Shown: positions 27,857 through 37,861, counted from the first letter of the stretch. The stretch is 59,803 nt of DNA from Flavipsychrobacter sp. (GCA_016786565.1 JAEUVY010000115.1:1-59803), one strand, 5' to 3'. Numbers and translations: made by a program. The notes: generated by a model not told the origin, from the sequence alone.

Positions 27857-29320
27857 ATGTTCAAAAATCTCACTTCAGGCATAGCCTGCACCATCGCTTT
27901 TCTTCTCCTGGCCTGTTCTGCTCCCACTTTTGCCACCCATATAATCGGTGGAGGGTTCTCCTACAGGTTCCTCGGCGATACTTCTATCTCAGGCACACCA
28001 CACAAAATATACAATGTCACACTTCAACTTTACCAGGATTGCGATAGTGGCGTTAATGATGCCATGATACAGGACAAACAGATCTCTTTCACTGTTTTTA
28101 AGGGGGTCGGTCCAGACACATGTGTTCCAAAGGTCATTCCGTTTTTCATTACTTCAACACCCTCAAAGACATTACACATCCTCACAAATTGTGGCTGGAT
28201 TGCATCAACAGTCGCTCCTACCTCTTGTATTTCAACTTTGGTATTCACGCGCAGATACTATCTACCTGTCTCACCCGAAGGATACACTATCGTAGCTCAA
28301 CGCTGTTGCCGAAACGGGAGCATCACAAACATCCTTGACCCATTAGACAGGGGTATCACATTTTTCTGCACCATTCCCGGTGACACAGCTTCTGCAAATA
28401 ACAGCGCCCAATTCCCCAACTATTCCCCTCAGGCATTTTGTGTAAATAAAACCGTTTCTTTCATCTTTTCAGCTACAGACCCTGACGGCGACTCATTGAG
28501 TTATGAGCTCTCTCCCTTGTTTAAGTATGACAACGAACGCTTGGATATTTTGCCCAAAGTACCATTCCCTCCGCCCTTCCCTAGGGTGGCATATACGCCG
28601 GGACACAGCGCCACAGAACCTTTTGGCATTTCTTCCACTTGTACAATAGACCCAAGATCAGGCCGGATAACCATTACGCCCACCACTCAGGGCACTTATG
28701 CGGTAGGAATTGTATGCAAAGAATGGCGAAACGGAATATTGATTAATGAAACACGCCGCGAACTCGAATGGGTAGTATTCACTTGCTCAAACGATGCCCT
28801 TGTTTACAAGCCTTTTGCAGGTAAGGACCTGAGAATTGTAAAAGGCACAACGGTGAGACTCGTAGGAAGTGGCGCTAAGAGTTATTCCTGGTCTCCCGCC
28901 ACATTGCTCGATGACCCGGAAACATCCTCCCCTATTGCCACTTTCACAGAACCGGGAACCTTCACTTATGTCCTTCATGGCATCAGCGACTCAGGGTGCT
29001 CCGGTTACGACACAATAAACATAGAAGTCCTCAATAACTCTGAATTGAACATCCCCAATGCATTTACCCCAAACAACGATGGAGTGAACGACTATTTCCA
29101 ACCCATTCCGATCGGCAATACATATGTCAACAATTTCAGGGTATTCAACAAATGGGGAAGTCTGATGTATGATGTACACCCGGCAAACGGTCGTGCCACC
29201 TGGGACGGAAAATGGAATGGAGAACTGCAACCACCCGGAGTTTACGTCTACCTGTTAGACTACACCGACAACCTTGGATCGATCCATCAGGTCACCGGCA
29301 CCGTCACATTGTTGAAATAA
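27857..29320 (+). CDS. Secreted protein with T9SS type B sorting (gliding-motility-associated) C-terminal domain
   Basis: 487 residues. A signal peptide (about 1-26, ending TFATHIIGG) starts the conserved HIIGGGFSYRFLG module seen in large Bacteroidota adhesins. A middle section has DPDGDSLSYELSP (Ca-binding-like) and an immunoglobulin-like SYSWSPATLLDDP. The last ~90 residues are the CHU_C domain: IPNAFTPNNDGVNDYFQP, FRVFNKWGSLMYD, WDGKWNGELQPPGVYVYLL. This domain directs export by the type IX system and cell-surface retention. The domain order is complete but short for the group. Confidence 0.9.
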   Translation: MFKNLTSGIACTIAFLLLACSAPTFATHIIGGGFSYRFLGDTSISGTPHKIYNVTLQLYQDCDSGVNDAMIQDKQISFTVFKGVGPDTCVPKVIPFFITSTPSKTLHILTNCGWIASTVAPTSCISTLVFTRRYYLPVSPEGYTIVAQRCCRNGSITNILDPLDRGITFFCTIPGDTASANNSAQFPNYSPQAFCVNKTVSFIFSATDPDGDSLSYELSPLFKYDNERLDILPKVPFPPPFPRVAYTPGHSATEPFGISSTCTIDPRSGRITITPTTQGTYAVGIVCKEWRNGILINETRRELEWVVFTCSNDALVYKPFAGKDLRIVKGTTVRLVGSGAKSYSWSPATLLDDPETSSPIATFTEPGTFTYVLHGISDSGCSGYDTINIEVLNNSELNIPNAFTPNNDGVNDYFQPIPIGNTYVNNFRVFNKWGSLMYDVHPANGRATWDGKWNGELQPPGVYVYLLDYTDNLGSIHQVTGTVTLLK

Positions 29321-29353
29321 CCTGAGAAACCCTCAATTGGCGACAAATATGAC

Positions 29354-29383
29354 TTTTGCATCTGAAAATTATGGCGTATTTTG
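29354..29383 (+). promoter_or_regulatory. Probable promoter of the acyl-CoA dehydrogenase gene
   Basis: TTTTG (29354-29358), an 18-bp spacer and TATTTTG (29377-29383), one base short of TAnnTTTG, lie 34 nt before the ATG. Confidence 0.45.
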
Positions 29384-29417
29384 CGCCCCGTTCGTGCATT
29401 AGCACAACACTCATATT

Positions 29418-30560
29418 ATGAACTTTCAACTTACAGAAGAGCAGATTGCCGTTCAGATGGCGGCACGCGATTTCGCAAGAACAGAATTGCTACCGGGCGT
29501 TATTGAGCGCGATGAAAAACAGAAATTCCCTGCCGAGCAGATCCAGAAACTGGGCGAACTCGGATTCATGGGCATGATGGTCGATCCTAAGTACGGAGGT
29601 TCCGGAATGGACACTATCTCTTATGTCCTTGCAATGGAGGAGATCTCTAAAGTAGATGCGTCCGCTTCAGTTTGTATGAGCGTGAACAACTCTCTCGTAT
29701 GCTGGGGTCTTGAGAAGTACGGCAACGAAGACCAGAAAATGAAATACCTCACAGAACTCGCAAGCGGTCGCAAAATAGGTGCATTCCTCCTCAGCGAACC
29801 GGAAGCAGGTTCTGACGCTACATCTCAGCGCACTACCGCTGAAGACAAAGGCGACTACTACTTGTTGAATGGCACAAAGAACTGGATCACCAACGGTAAT
29901 TCAGCTTCTTACTACCTCGTTATAGCACAGACCTACCCCGAAAAAGGCCATAAAGGCATCAACGCGCTTATCGTTGAGAAAGACACTCCGGGCGTAACTG
30001 TGGGTGCAAAAGAGAACAAACTCGGTATCCGTGGTAGCGATACACACAGCATTATGTTCCAGGACGTAAAAGTTCCGAAAGCTAACCGTATCGGTGACGA
30101 TGGCTTCGGTTTCACTTTCGCTATGAAGGTACTCGCTGGTGGCCGCATCGGCATCGCTGCACAGGCATTGGGTATCGCCAGCGGAGCTTACGAACTGGCT
30201 CTCAAATATTCTAAAGAAAGAAAAGCGTTCGGTACTGAAATTTCAAACCATCAGGCCATCGCTTTCAAACTCGCCGATATGGCTACTGAAGTAGAAGCAG
30301 CTCGCCTGCTTTGCCTCAAAGCCGCTTGGACAAAAGATCAGGGTCTCGACTACACCCTGTCTGCATCTATGGCAAAACTCTACGCTTCAGACATCGCGCA
30401 GCGCGTTACCAACGAAGCTGTGCAGGTACATGGCGGATACGGTTACGTGAAAGAATTCCACGTTGAACGTCTCCTCCGCGATGCCAAGATCACTCAGATC
30501 TACGAAGGCACCAGCGAAGTGCAGCGCATCGTTATCAGCCGCACTGTCCTGAAAGGATAA
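29418..30560 (+). CDS. Acyl-CoA dehydrogenase (short/medium-chain type)
   Basis: FAD enzyme that introduces the alpha,beta double bond in acyl-CoA during beta-oxidation. 380 residues, a standard length. Motifs: FLLSEPEAGSDA, NGTKNWITNG (FAD/substrate), GGRIGIAAQALGIA, NEAVQVHGGYGYVKE and the catalytic glutamate in ITQIYEGTSEVQRIVISR. It is closest in pattern to butyryl-CoA dehydrogenase. It stands alone between its promoter and a strong terminator; electron transfer flavoprotein genes are not in the window. Confidence 0.93.
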   Translation: MNFQLTEEQIAVQMAARDFARTELLPGVIERDEKQKFPAEQIQKLGELGFMGMMVDPKYGGSGMDTISYVLAMEEISKVDASASVCMSVNNSLVCWGLEKYGNEDQKMKYLTELASGRKIGAFLLSEPEAGSDATSQRTTAEDKGDYYLLNGTKNWITNGNSASYYLVIAQTYPEKGHKGINALIVEKDTPGVTVGAKENKLGIRGSDTHSIMFQDVKVPKANRIGDDGFGFTFAMKVLAGGRIGIAAQALGIASGAYELALKYSKERKAFGTEISNHQAIAFKLADMATEVEAARLLCLKAAWTKDQGLDYTLSASMAKLYASDIAQRVTNEAVQVHGGYGYVKEFHVERLLRDAKITQIYEGTSEVQRIVISRTVLKG

Positions 30561-30583
30561 GTAAAACGAACATCAGATTCCCC

Positions 30584-30616
30584 CGACCGCATCGGCACCG
30601 ATGCGGTCGTTTTTTT
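30584..30616 (+). terminator. Intrinsic terminator of the acyl-CoA dehydrogenase gene
   Basis: CGACCGCATCGG (30584-30595), CA loop and CCGATGCGGTCG (30598-30609) form a perfect 12-bp stem followed by seven T. Its T-run overlaps the stop codon of convergent folK. Confidence 0.9.
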
Positions 30617-31097
30617 ATGCCAACTTCCGCACCTCGAGGGTGTCTGGGCATTCTTCAAGCAGTTCGACAATAGTCTTGCCGTTCACAGGGTGAACGAAGT
30701 CCGCAGCTATTTCCACCAGCGGCACCAAAACAAATCTTCGCTCGGCTATTCGCGGGTGCGGCACTGTCAATCGCTCCGTTTCTATCACCTCATCACCATA
30801 AAAAAGCAGGTCCAAGTCCATCGTTCTGGGTCCCCACCGCACCACACGCACACGCTGCAGGTCTGCCTCAATGTCCTGCAACACATCAAGCAACTCAGTT
30901 GGTGCCAACGGGGTCTCCAGCTCCACCACCATATTCAGGAAATCGGGCTGGTCTGTGAGCCCCCAGGCAGCCGTCTCATATACCGCAGAAACCGCAACCA
31001 GCCGCCCGCACCTAGCACCTATCTCCCCCATTGCCGCTTTAAGCAACTCTTCTCTATCTCCATCATTTGTACCAAGCCCCAGAAACACTCTTACCAT
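30615..31097 (-). CDS. folK: 2-amino-4-hydroxy-6-hydroxymethyldihydropteridine diphosphokinase
   Basis: Pyrophosphokinase of folate synthesis. 160 residues from ATG 31097 (MVRVFLGLGTNDGDREE); the longer frame from 31160 adds 21 residues not found in the family. Motifs: FLGLGTNDGD, VYETAAWGLTDQPDFLNMV, and the catalytic RWGPRTMDLDLLFYG and LTVPHPRIAERRFVL. No other folate gene is adjacent. Confidence 0.93.
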   Translation of the reverse strand: MVRVFLGLGTNDGDREELLKAAMGEIGARCGRLVAVSAVYETAAWGLTDQPDFLNMVVELETPLAPTELLDVLQDIEADLQRVRVVRWGPRTMDLDLLFYGDEVIETERLTVPHPRIAERRFVLVPLVEIAADFVHPVNGKTIVELLEECPDTLEVRKLA

Positions 31098-31248
31098 AGC
31101 TGTAAAAATACGGCCTCTATATAAACAAAAGAGCTCCGGCAGTCTAATCCGGAACTCCATTGCACTTATTATTCTCTACATTACTATTGCACTTCTCTAT
31201 CGAACTGCGACTTTGCCGCGCCCTTCTCTTAGTGCCGGATTCACTGGC

Positions 31249-32100
31249 CTAACTATGGGCGATGAACACCGGAATGTCAGCCGCCTTCAACACCAGGTCG
31301 GTAGTACCGGGCTTAAAGAAACGAGACACGGCATTGCGCCCGAACGCCCCCGCCACCAGCAACTTATAGTTATTCTCATTCTCCTCCATAAAGTAGTTGA
31401 ACAAAACATCTCTGGCATTGCCTACGAATGAAACAATGCTGTAATCCTTGAAGTGAAACTTCATCCAGTCCTCAAACAACACCTCATTTCGCTCATCGTA
31501 CTTGTCGCCGCCTTCTTCTGTTATATGCAGCACCTTCACCGGCCGATTGCAATAGGGTGCCATCAACTGCGCAAACTGCCTGATGGCAAATGCCGCCGAC
31601 TTGCTCCCGTCATAGGCCACAACCACTTCCTTCACCGCCTCATACACCTCCGAAGCCAGCAACACCGGGCACTCGGCACCGGTCAGCACATCGGTCACAA
31701 AATGTGTTGGCACGCCCTTTTCATCGGCAAATGTCAGCAGCGGCGACACTACCAACATATCCGAGAAACGACTTTCCCTTACCACCAGGTCTATCGGTAT
31801 CCCCTTCGCACGCACGCTGTGCCCTACTACACCGCACTGAGCGCACTCCTCATGAAACAATGCCTCGTTCTTTCCAATCTCTTCGTCTATCTGTTGCTGC
31901 TCTTCCGGAGTCAGCACTATCTCCTCTACATACATCTGTCCTGCCAGCAAACGCACCTCGCTCTGCGCGTGCAGCACACTTGTATCCTGTATCAGCAGTG
32001 CCGACAAACGTGCGCCGTTCTCCTTGGCAATATCCGCCGCGAAGCACACTATATCCCGGTCATACGTCCGACCGTTCAGTATCAACAGTATTTTCTTCAT
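31249..32100 (-). CDS. Universal stress protein family, two Usp domains
   Basis: 283 residues from ATG 32100 (MKKILLILNGRTYDRD), the start that begins at the first Usp strand. Two Usp-like domains: about 1-140 and 150-283. The second begins KEVVVAYDGSKSAAFAIRQF and has a C-terminal LLVAGAFGRNAVSRFFKPGT, close to the G-2x-G-9x-G(S/T) ATP-loop pattern. The first domain lacks a clear ATP loop. Probably a stress-response regulatory protein; the partner is unknown. The 150-bp gap to folK holds no recognisable gene. Confidence 0.82.
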   Translation of the reverse strand: MKKILLILNGRTYDRDIVCFAADIAKENGARLSALLIQDTSVLHAQSEVRLLAGQMYVEEIVLTPEEQQQIDEEIGKNEALFHEECAQCGVVGHSVRAKGIPIDLVVRESRFSDMLVVSPLLTFADEKGVPTHFVTDVLTGAECPVLLASEVYEAVKEVVVAYDGSKSAAFAIRQFAQLMAPYCNRPVKVLHITEEGGDKYDERNEVLFEDWMKFHFKDYSIVSFVGNARDVLFNYFMEENENNYKLLVAGAFGRNAVSRFFKPGTTDLVLKAADIPVFIAHS

Positions 32101-32124
32101 AGCAATCTCGTTTTTTAATTCATT

Positions 32125-32132
32125 CAAATATA
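32125..32132 (-). promoter_or_regulatory. -7 box of the Usp gene
   Basis: TATATTTG on the minus strand, 24 nt before the ATG at 32100, fits TAnnTTTG with the same spacing as the promoters at 27031 and 54470. Confidence 0.5.
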
Positions 32133-32294
32133 ATTACATTCTCATCAACATCCACTGATGTCGGTCATAACTATTCATGAAACTCAGCACAACAATACCA
32201 TCATCGCTTTGTTAATTACATCTGCATTTCAGTATTCCCACGCTACTCTGGCATTCATTTTGTACTTATTTTCATAACACAAAATCATACCGCT

Positions 32295-33011
32295 ATGACA
32301 CTCAGTGAAACCTGGTTCATGGAAGGCTATATCGATTTCGAATTGCAGAGATACAGACTGCTGGCATACCTGCAAGAAGTTCGCAACCACTTCCGCGAGA
32401 CCAAATTATATCCCCAACTGGCCGACATTGTGGGCCACTACAACAACCTCATTGCTTTCCGCAACAGCAAGCATACACTGCAAAATGCATTCCCCAGAAC
32501 CGCATCAGGCATTGATCCGGAGCGGCTGCAAATCATGTACGACCGTCTGCTGACCGATAGCGATGTAATGCAGGAACTGGAAGAAATTACCGCCTTTGCC
32601 ACAGCGCAGATGAAAGGCACAATAGACGAGGGCGCCGGCATCTACGACTTCGTTGAAAAGAAAGTGAATATTGAGCCGGTAGGTATCATGCCGCTATACA
32701 AAAACGAAGGTTATGTGCTACTGCACATGAACGACCAAAGCGACGTGAACGTCTATACCTACACCGTCACCATCTTCGAGCAGCCCGATGCCCGCTACCG
32801 TGGCCTGCGCATGACGCTTGTAGATAAGCGCACCAAAAACCTCGCCAATACCTGGGAACAGATAAAGCTCGATATCGTTCGGGATATACGCACACTACCC
32901 AACCCCGCTGTGTACCGCGTGGAAGTGCCTATGGCGCTACCATTTCAGGAGACAGTACTGCCCATCACAAGGCGCATGCTTATAAAGCACATTGCCAACG
33001 AAGCCGCCTGA
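32295..33011 (+). CDS. Conserved-looking cytoplasmic protein of unknown function
   Basis: 238 residues, MTLSETWFMEGYIDFELQRY at the start. No signal peptide or TM segment. The N-terminal half is helical with many charged residues; the C-terminal half has beta-strand character (VLLHMNDQSDVNVYTYTVTI). Composition and codon use match the neighbours. No motif I recognise. It ends 9 bp from convergent hflX. Confidence 0.75.
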   Translation: MTLSETWFMEGYIDFELQRYRLLAYLQEVRNHFRETKLYPQLADIVGHYNNLIAFRNSKHTLQNAFPRTASGIDPERLQIMYDRLLTDSDVMQELEEITAFATAQMKGTIDEGAGIYDFVEKKVNIEPVGIMPLYKNEGYVLLHMNDQSDVNVYTYTVTIFEQPDARYRGLRMTLVDKRTKNLANTWEQIKLDIVRDIRTLPNPAVYRVEVPMALPFQETVLPITRRMLIKHIANEAA

Positions 33012-33020
33012 CAGTAACTA

Positions 33021-34208
33021 CTAATAGAAATTGGTGAGGTACGGATAACGCTCCTCATACAACTGCTTCACGCGGGTCAGCACAGTATTCCTGAGGCCGT
33101 CAATATTGCGTTTCTGTATAGCCGATACAAATATGGCTGAGTTATTGGTCAGCTCCTGCCAGCGTTCTTCAAGCTGGTGCAGCATGTCCTGTTTCACTTC
33201 ATCTTCCAGCCACGGATCAAACACGTTCTGCTCATACAGGTCCATCTTGTTAAAGATGGTGATCATCGGCTTGTCAAACGCGCCTATCTCCTGCAGGGTC
33301 TTGTTCACCACGCCCATCTGGTCTTCATAACCGGGGTGCGAAATATCCACTACATGCAGCAGACAGTCTGCTTCGCGCACCTCATCCAGCGTACTCTTAA
33401 AGCTCTCCACAAGGTGGTGCGGCAACTTACGTATGAAACCCACAGTATCGCTCAGCAGGAAAGGCGTCTGCTCATACACCACCTTTCGGGTAGTAGTATC
33501 CAGCGTGGCAAATAGTTTGTTCTCGGCAAACACCTCCGACTTACTCAAAATATTCATCAGTGTGCTCTTGCCCACATTGGTATAACCCACCAATGCCACC
33601 CTTATATATACCCCGCGCTCCTTGCGCTGGGTCTGTGCCTGCTTGTCTATCTCCTGCAGCTTCTTGCGCAGCAAGGCAATCTTATCCTTCACCAGTCGGC
33701 GGTCGGTCTCGATCTCTGTTTCACCCGGCCCCCTGCTTCCAATACCACCACCCTGGCGTTCCAGGTGTTTCCACATACCCTTCAGGCGGGGCAGCAGGTA
33801 CTGATACTGTGCCAGTTCCACCTGCACCTTGGCCTGCGCCGTCTTGGCACGGCTGGCAAAAATATCCAGTATCAGATCCGACCGGTCTATCGTTCTGATG
33901 CCTATTGCGTCTGTAATATTACCTATCTGTGATCCTGTCAGCTCATCATCAAATATCACCAGCGTTGCCCCCTTTGCGTGAGCAAACTCCTTTATCTCTT
34001 CCAGCTTACCCTTACCAACAAATGTCTTACTGTCGGGCTTCGGCAACTTCTGCATAAACGTCTTTATAGCTGCGGCTCCGGCGGTCTCCGCCAAAAACGC
34101 CAACTCGTCCAGATATTCACGCGTCATGGTCTCCGTCTGTTGCTTGTACACAAGGCCCACCAGTATCGCCTTTTCCTCCTGCTGTATCTTATTATTCTTA
34201 TCGAGCAC
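33021..34208 (-). CDS. hflX: Ribosome-associated GTPase HflX
   Basis: 395 residues. The N-terminal HflX domain (LPKPDSKTFVGKGKLEEIKE, DDELTGSQIGNI) is followed by a coiled linker with the conserved GGGIGSRGPGETEIETDRR. The G domain has P-loop GYTNVGKSTLMN, DTVGFIRKLPHHLVESF and the NKMD specificity motif. HflX rescues stalled or heat-damaged ribosomes by splitting them. The start is GTG at 34208 (then LDKNNKIQQEEK), upstream of the family's conserved GLVYKQQTE segment. Confidence 0.94.
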   Translation of the reverse strand: MLDKNNKIQQEEKAILVGLVYKQQTETMTREYLDELAFLAETAGAAAIKTFMQKLPKPDSKTFVGKGKLEEIKEFAHAKGATLVIFDDELTGSQIGNITDAIGIRTIDRSDLILDIFASRAKTAQAKVQVELAQYQYLLPRLKGMWKHLERQGGGIGSRGPGETEIETDRRLVKDKIALLRKKLQEIDKQAQTQRKERGVYIRVALVGYTNVGKSTLMNILSKSEVFAENKLFATLDTTTRKVVYEQTPFLLSDTVGFIRKLPHHLVESFKSTLDEVREADCLLHVVDISHPGYEDQMGVVNKTLQEIGAFDKPMITIFNKMDLYEQNVFDPWLEDEVKQDMLHQLEERWQELTNNSAIFVSAIQKRNIDGLRNTVLTRVKQLYEERYPYLTNFY

Positions 34209-34305
34209 TTACAAATTACTAAAGTAAAAGATGTTATTTCCAACTCAAAAGTAGCACAATTAGCCGTATCGCCATTTCCCCTCGTGCTCAAACCGCATTG
34301 CCGGT

Positions 34306-35058
34306 CTATTTATTCTTATTGAAACGTGGCGCATCGCGCACCAGCTTTTTCTTACGCTCCGCTTTCGCTTCGCGTTTTGCAGCAGCCTTTTTGCCACCCA
34401 TCTTTTCCAACGCCAGCGATGCGCCTATACCATAATTGAAGTAGGTCGTGCTTTCCGCATTTAAACCGACATTAGGCGACATATCAGTTACTAAACGCTG
34501 CGCATACCCTCTCAACGCCAGCCCTCGCGGCCACTCATATCCTAACTCTCCGCGCACACCTACCCCCACCGGATTGATATCTTGCAATCTGTCCCCCGCC
34601 TTGATCGGAACTTTTTCTATTCCTTGGTAAACACCCGCCGTATAAACTCTTGCACGATAACTGCCGCTCAAAAAAATAGACCCATACAATCCCGCACCCA
34701 CCAATATTCCACCATTGCTACCTTTCCCTCCGTGCGCCACCAACGTCAGGGGCACCTCCAGAAAACTCATCCCGAAACCGGTGGTGTTAGAAGCAAAAAA
34801 TGATCCGTTTCTATTTTCACTGTTGCGCGCTATCATCAGCCCGGGCTGAAAAGACAACTGACCACCCAACGGCACATCAGCAATGGCACCCAACCGGAAA
34901 TCGGGAACAAAGTCAAACCGGTCGTGTTTCACATACTTATTGCCCGACACGGTAACAAACCTCGTATTATTAAACCCAACGGTGGGACGGATACTCACTT
35001 GAGCCTGCAACGAGGACAGTGACGCGAAAACCAACATTGGAATAAAGATCCTTTTCAT
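34306..35058 (-). CDS. Outer-membrane beta-barrel protein with basic C-terminal tail
   Basis: 250 residues from ATG 35058: signal peptide MKRIFIPMLVFASLSSLQA, then a barrel-like domain (SIRPTVGFNNTRFVTVSGNK, QLSFQPGLMIARNSE, GGILVGAGLYGSIFLSGSY). After the last strand (YGIGASLALEKM) a Lys/Arg-rich tail of about 30 residues follows, ending PRFNKNK. A tail beyond the final strand is unusual for a barrel, because BAM normally recognises the terminal strand; it might sit in the periplasm. Otherwise like PorT-family porins. It lies 7 bp from cphA on the same strand. Confidence 0.7.
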   Translation of the reverse strand: MKRIFIPMLVFASLSSLQAQVSIRPTVGFNNTRFVTVSGNKYVKHDRFDFVPDFRLGAIADVPLGGQLSFQPGLMIARNSENRNGSFFASNTTGFGMSFLEVPLTLVAHGGKGSNGGILVGAGLYGSIFLSGSYRARVYTAGVYQGIEKVPIKAGDRLQDINPVGVGVRGELGYEWPRGLALRGYAQRLVTDMSPNVGLNAESTTYFNYGIGASLALEKMGGKKAAAKREAKAERKKKLVRDAPRFNKNK

Positions 35059-35125
35059 GATGTTTTGAGTTCTTATGTTTTGACGATTAAATAAACAGTG
35101 TTGATTCCGATGCGGCAAGCACTCC

Positions 35126-37747
35126 CTACAGGATCACACCATCTTCCTTAGCCTTATACTGTTTCACCTGTTCCAGTGCATCTGGTATCACATCGCTTAT
35201 GATCACAATAAAACTATCTTTCACCGCATTCCTGAACGCGTGGTCTATCGCCTCACTTTCTTTCTTTATCACAGTTATTTTCTTGTTCGGGTCCACGCTA
35301 TGTATGCCCTTCATCATCAGATCTATGATCTCTTGCTCGGAACGTCCCCGCAGGTTCTTGTCCTGACGGATGATGATCTCATCAAACACATTGGCCGCAG
35401 CCTCTCCCAGCGATATGATATCCTCATCGCGTCTGTCACCCACGCCTGCTATCACGCCTACCTTCACCGACGCGTCTATCGATTTTATGAACTTGCCTAT
35501 GGCCATGATACCATGCGTATTGTGTGCATAATCTATCATCACCGAGTAGTTATGAAAGTGGAACACATTCATCCTTCCGGGTGTTAGCGCCGGCGATGGC
35601 ACAAATGTCTGCAGCGCCTGCCTTATATCTTCGGTCTTGAAGTCCTGCACATACGTCGCCAATATGGCTGCAAGCACGTTGGCAATGTTGAATTCAGCCA
35701 TGCCCGAGAACGTCAGCGGAATATTGGTCACTTTCTCCACCCTTATTTTCCATGCGCCTTTCAAAATAGACACATAGCCGTTCTCATAAATAGCCGCTAC
35801 CCCTCCCTTTGCACAGTGCTGCTTTATCCGTTCACTATGTTCGTTCAGCGAAAAGAATGCAACCTTACATTTCAGGTCTTTGTGCATTCCGTATACATGA
35901 TCGTCATCTGCATTAAGTATCGCATACCCTTCCGGAAATACCGTATTGGCGGGCACAGATTTCACTTTAGCCATCTTCTCTATGGTATCTATACCACCCA
36001 GCCCCATATGGTCTTCGGCCACGTTGGTCACCACTGCCACATCGCAGTTATGGAAGCCCAGTCCAGCACGCAAAATGCCCCCGCGGGCACACTCCAGCAC
36101 AGCATAGTTCACTGTCGGGTCACGCAACACAAACTCTGCCGATACCGGACCGGTGCAGTCGCCCCTCATCATCAGTTGATTCTGTATATACACCCCGTCA
36201 GTAGTAGTATAACCTACCTTGTATCCCATCTGCTTCACAATGTGCGCTATCAAACGCGTCGTCGTGGTTTTGCCGTTGGTACCCGAAACAGCAATAATAG
36301 GTATACGCGCCGATGAACCCGGCGGATATAACATATCTATTACCGGCTCAGCCACATTGCGTGCAAGTCCTTCCGTGGGATCAAGGTGCATACGGAATCC
36401 CGGCGCCGCATTCACCTCCAGCACTGCGCCACCATTTTCAGTAATTGGTACAGAAAGGTCATCGGCCATGATATCTATACCGCAAATGTTCAACCCTATT
36501 ATCCGTGCAATGCGCTCACACATGAACACATTGGTAGGATGTACAAAATCCGTCACATCAGTTGCCGTACCACCCGTACTGAGGTTGGCAGTAGGCTTCA
36601 GCCACAACTCTTCTTTATCCGCCGGCACAGTATCAAGTGTATACCCCTTTTTGCTCAGCATGTCCATCGTAAAGGAGTCTACCTTTATCGCGGTCAGCAC
36701 CTTCTCGTGACCATACCCCCTGCGCGGGTCGCTGTTCACAATATCTATCAGCTGCTGAACAGTATGTACACCATCGCCTATCACCGCGGCGGGCGTGCGC
36801 AATGCAGCCGCAACAAACTTGTAGTTGATGACAAGCACCCTGAAGTCTCGGCCCGTAATATACTTCTCGCATATCACAGCCCGCCCATACACCTTTGCGT
36901 CCTTCAGGCCTGCAACCGCGTCTTCCCATGTGCGGATATTGGTGGTCGCCCCCTTGCCGTGATTACCGTTCACAGGCTTCGTCACTATCGGGTAGCCTAT
37001 CTTATCTATTGTGTTCCGCAGGTCCTCCTCGTCATAGATGATGCGGCCGCGTGGCACAGGTATCTCCGCGCTCTCCAGCAGGTTCTTTGTTTCTTCTTTA
37101 TCACACGCTATCTCCACAGCTATGCTGCTGGTAGTACTGGCTATCGTAGCCTGTATACGGCATTGATTCACGCCATAACCCAGCTGCACCAGCGAATGCC
37201 GGTTAAGCCTTATATACGGTATCTTCCTTTTGATAGCTTCCTCAACGATCGAGCCCGTACTCGGCCCCAGCCGCTCGTCCTCTCTTATCTCGCGCAGGTT
37301 CTGTATATCAGCGTCCAGGTCATATGGCTCACCGTTTATCAGCGCCTCCGCTATCTTCACCGCCGCTTTAGCTGTGTAAATGCCCGCCTTCGCCTCCTGA
37401 TACGAAAATACCACATGGTACACGCCCCTGTTCTGTGTCTCGCGCGTGCGGCCAAAACCCGTATCCATTCCCGCCAGGGTCTGAAGCTCCAGTGCTATAT
37501 GCTCTATCACATGCCCCATCCATGTACCCTCTTTCACCCGGTGAAAGAAGCCTCCGGCAACGCCTTCCGAGCAACGGTGCTCATACAGAGAAGGCATAAG
37601 TCCCTGCAACCGCTCCAAAAATCCGTCTATGGTATTGGTTGGTCTTTCCTCCATATCCTCCAGGTCCAGCAGCATCACTATAAGCTTGTGCCGTGTCACC
37701 GACCAATAGTTGGGACCTGACATCGTTTTTATCTCGAGTATTTTCAT
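35126..37747 (-). CDS. cphA: Cyanophycin synthetase
   Basis: Makes multi-L-arginyl-poly-L-aspartate, a nitrogen reserve, with ATP. 873 residues, normal length. The N-terminal domain starts MKILEIKTMSGPNYWSVTRH. The ATP-grasp domain (about 210-480) has VTKPVNGNHGKGATTNI and GIDIMADDL...LEVNAAPGFRMH. The Mur-ligase-like domain has the P-loop VSGTNGKTTTTRLIAHI at about 490, then YAVLECARGGILRAGL, and near the end MIDYAHNTHGI and GVIAGVGDRRDEDI. It diverges from cphB. The N- and C-terminal Mur motifs are intact, so it should be active. Confidence 0.96.
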   Translation of the reverse strand: MKILEIKTMSGPNYWSVTRHKLIVMLLDLEDMEERPTNTIDGFLERLQGLMPSLYEHRCSEGVAGGFFHRVKEGTWMGHVIEHIALELQTLAGMDTGFGRTRETQNRGVYHVVFSYQEAKAGIYTAKAAVKIAEALINGEPYDLDADIQNLREIREDERLGPSTGSIVEEAIKRKIPYIRLNRHSLVQLGYGVNQCRIQATIASTTSSIAVEIACDKEETKNLLESAEIPVPRGRIIYDEEDLRNTIDKIGYPIVTKPVNGNHGKGATTNIRTWEDAVAGLKDAKVYGRAVICEKYITGRDFRVLVINYKFVAAALRTPAAVIGDGVHTVQQLIDIVNSDPRRGYGHEKVLTAIKVDSFTMDMLSKKGYTLDTVPADKEELWLKPTANLSTGGTATDVTDFVHPTNVFMCERIARIIGLNICGIDIMADDLSVPITENGGAVLEVNAAPGFRMHLDPTEGLARNVAEPVIDMLYPPGSSARIPIIAVSGTNGKTTTTRLIAHIVKQMGYKVGYTTTDGVYIQNQLMMRGDCTGPVSAEFVLRDPTVNYAVLECARGGILRAGLGFHNCDVAVVTNVAEDHMGLGGIDTIEKMAKVKSVPANTVFPEGYAILNADDDHVYGMHKDLKCKVAFFSLNEHSERIKQHCAKGGVAAIYENGYVSILKGAWKIRVEKVTNIPLTFSGMAEFNIANVLAAILATYVQDFKTEDIRQALQTFVPSPALTPGRMNVFHFHNYSVMIDYAHNTHGIMAIGKFIKSIDASVKVGVIAGVGDRRDEDIISLGEAAANVFDEIIIRQDKNLRGRSEQEIIDLMMKGIHSVDPNKKITVIKKESEAIDHAFRNAVKDSFIVIISDVIPDALEQVKQYKAKEDGVIL

Positions 37748-37861
37748 TTATCAAACATTTAGATTATCAAGATAGTGTATTTTTCCACATTACCTGTGTG
37801 CTGCCGCACCGTTTATTATAAAATCGTTAGTTTTACCGCCTATTCATCAAACAATTTCAGA

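Noticed and set aside
36386..37720. 444-codon plus-strand open frame
   Set aside because: Antisense to cphA with its complete ATP-grasp and Mur-ligase motifs; His/Tyr/Arg-rich translation with no family features.
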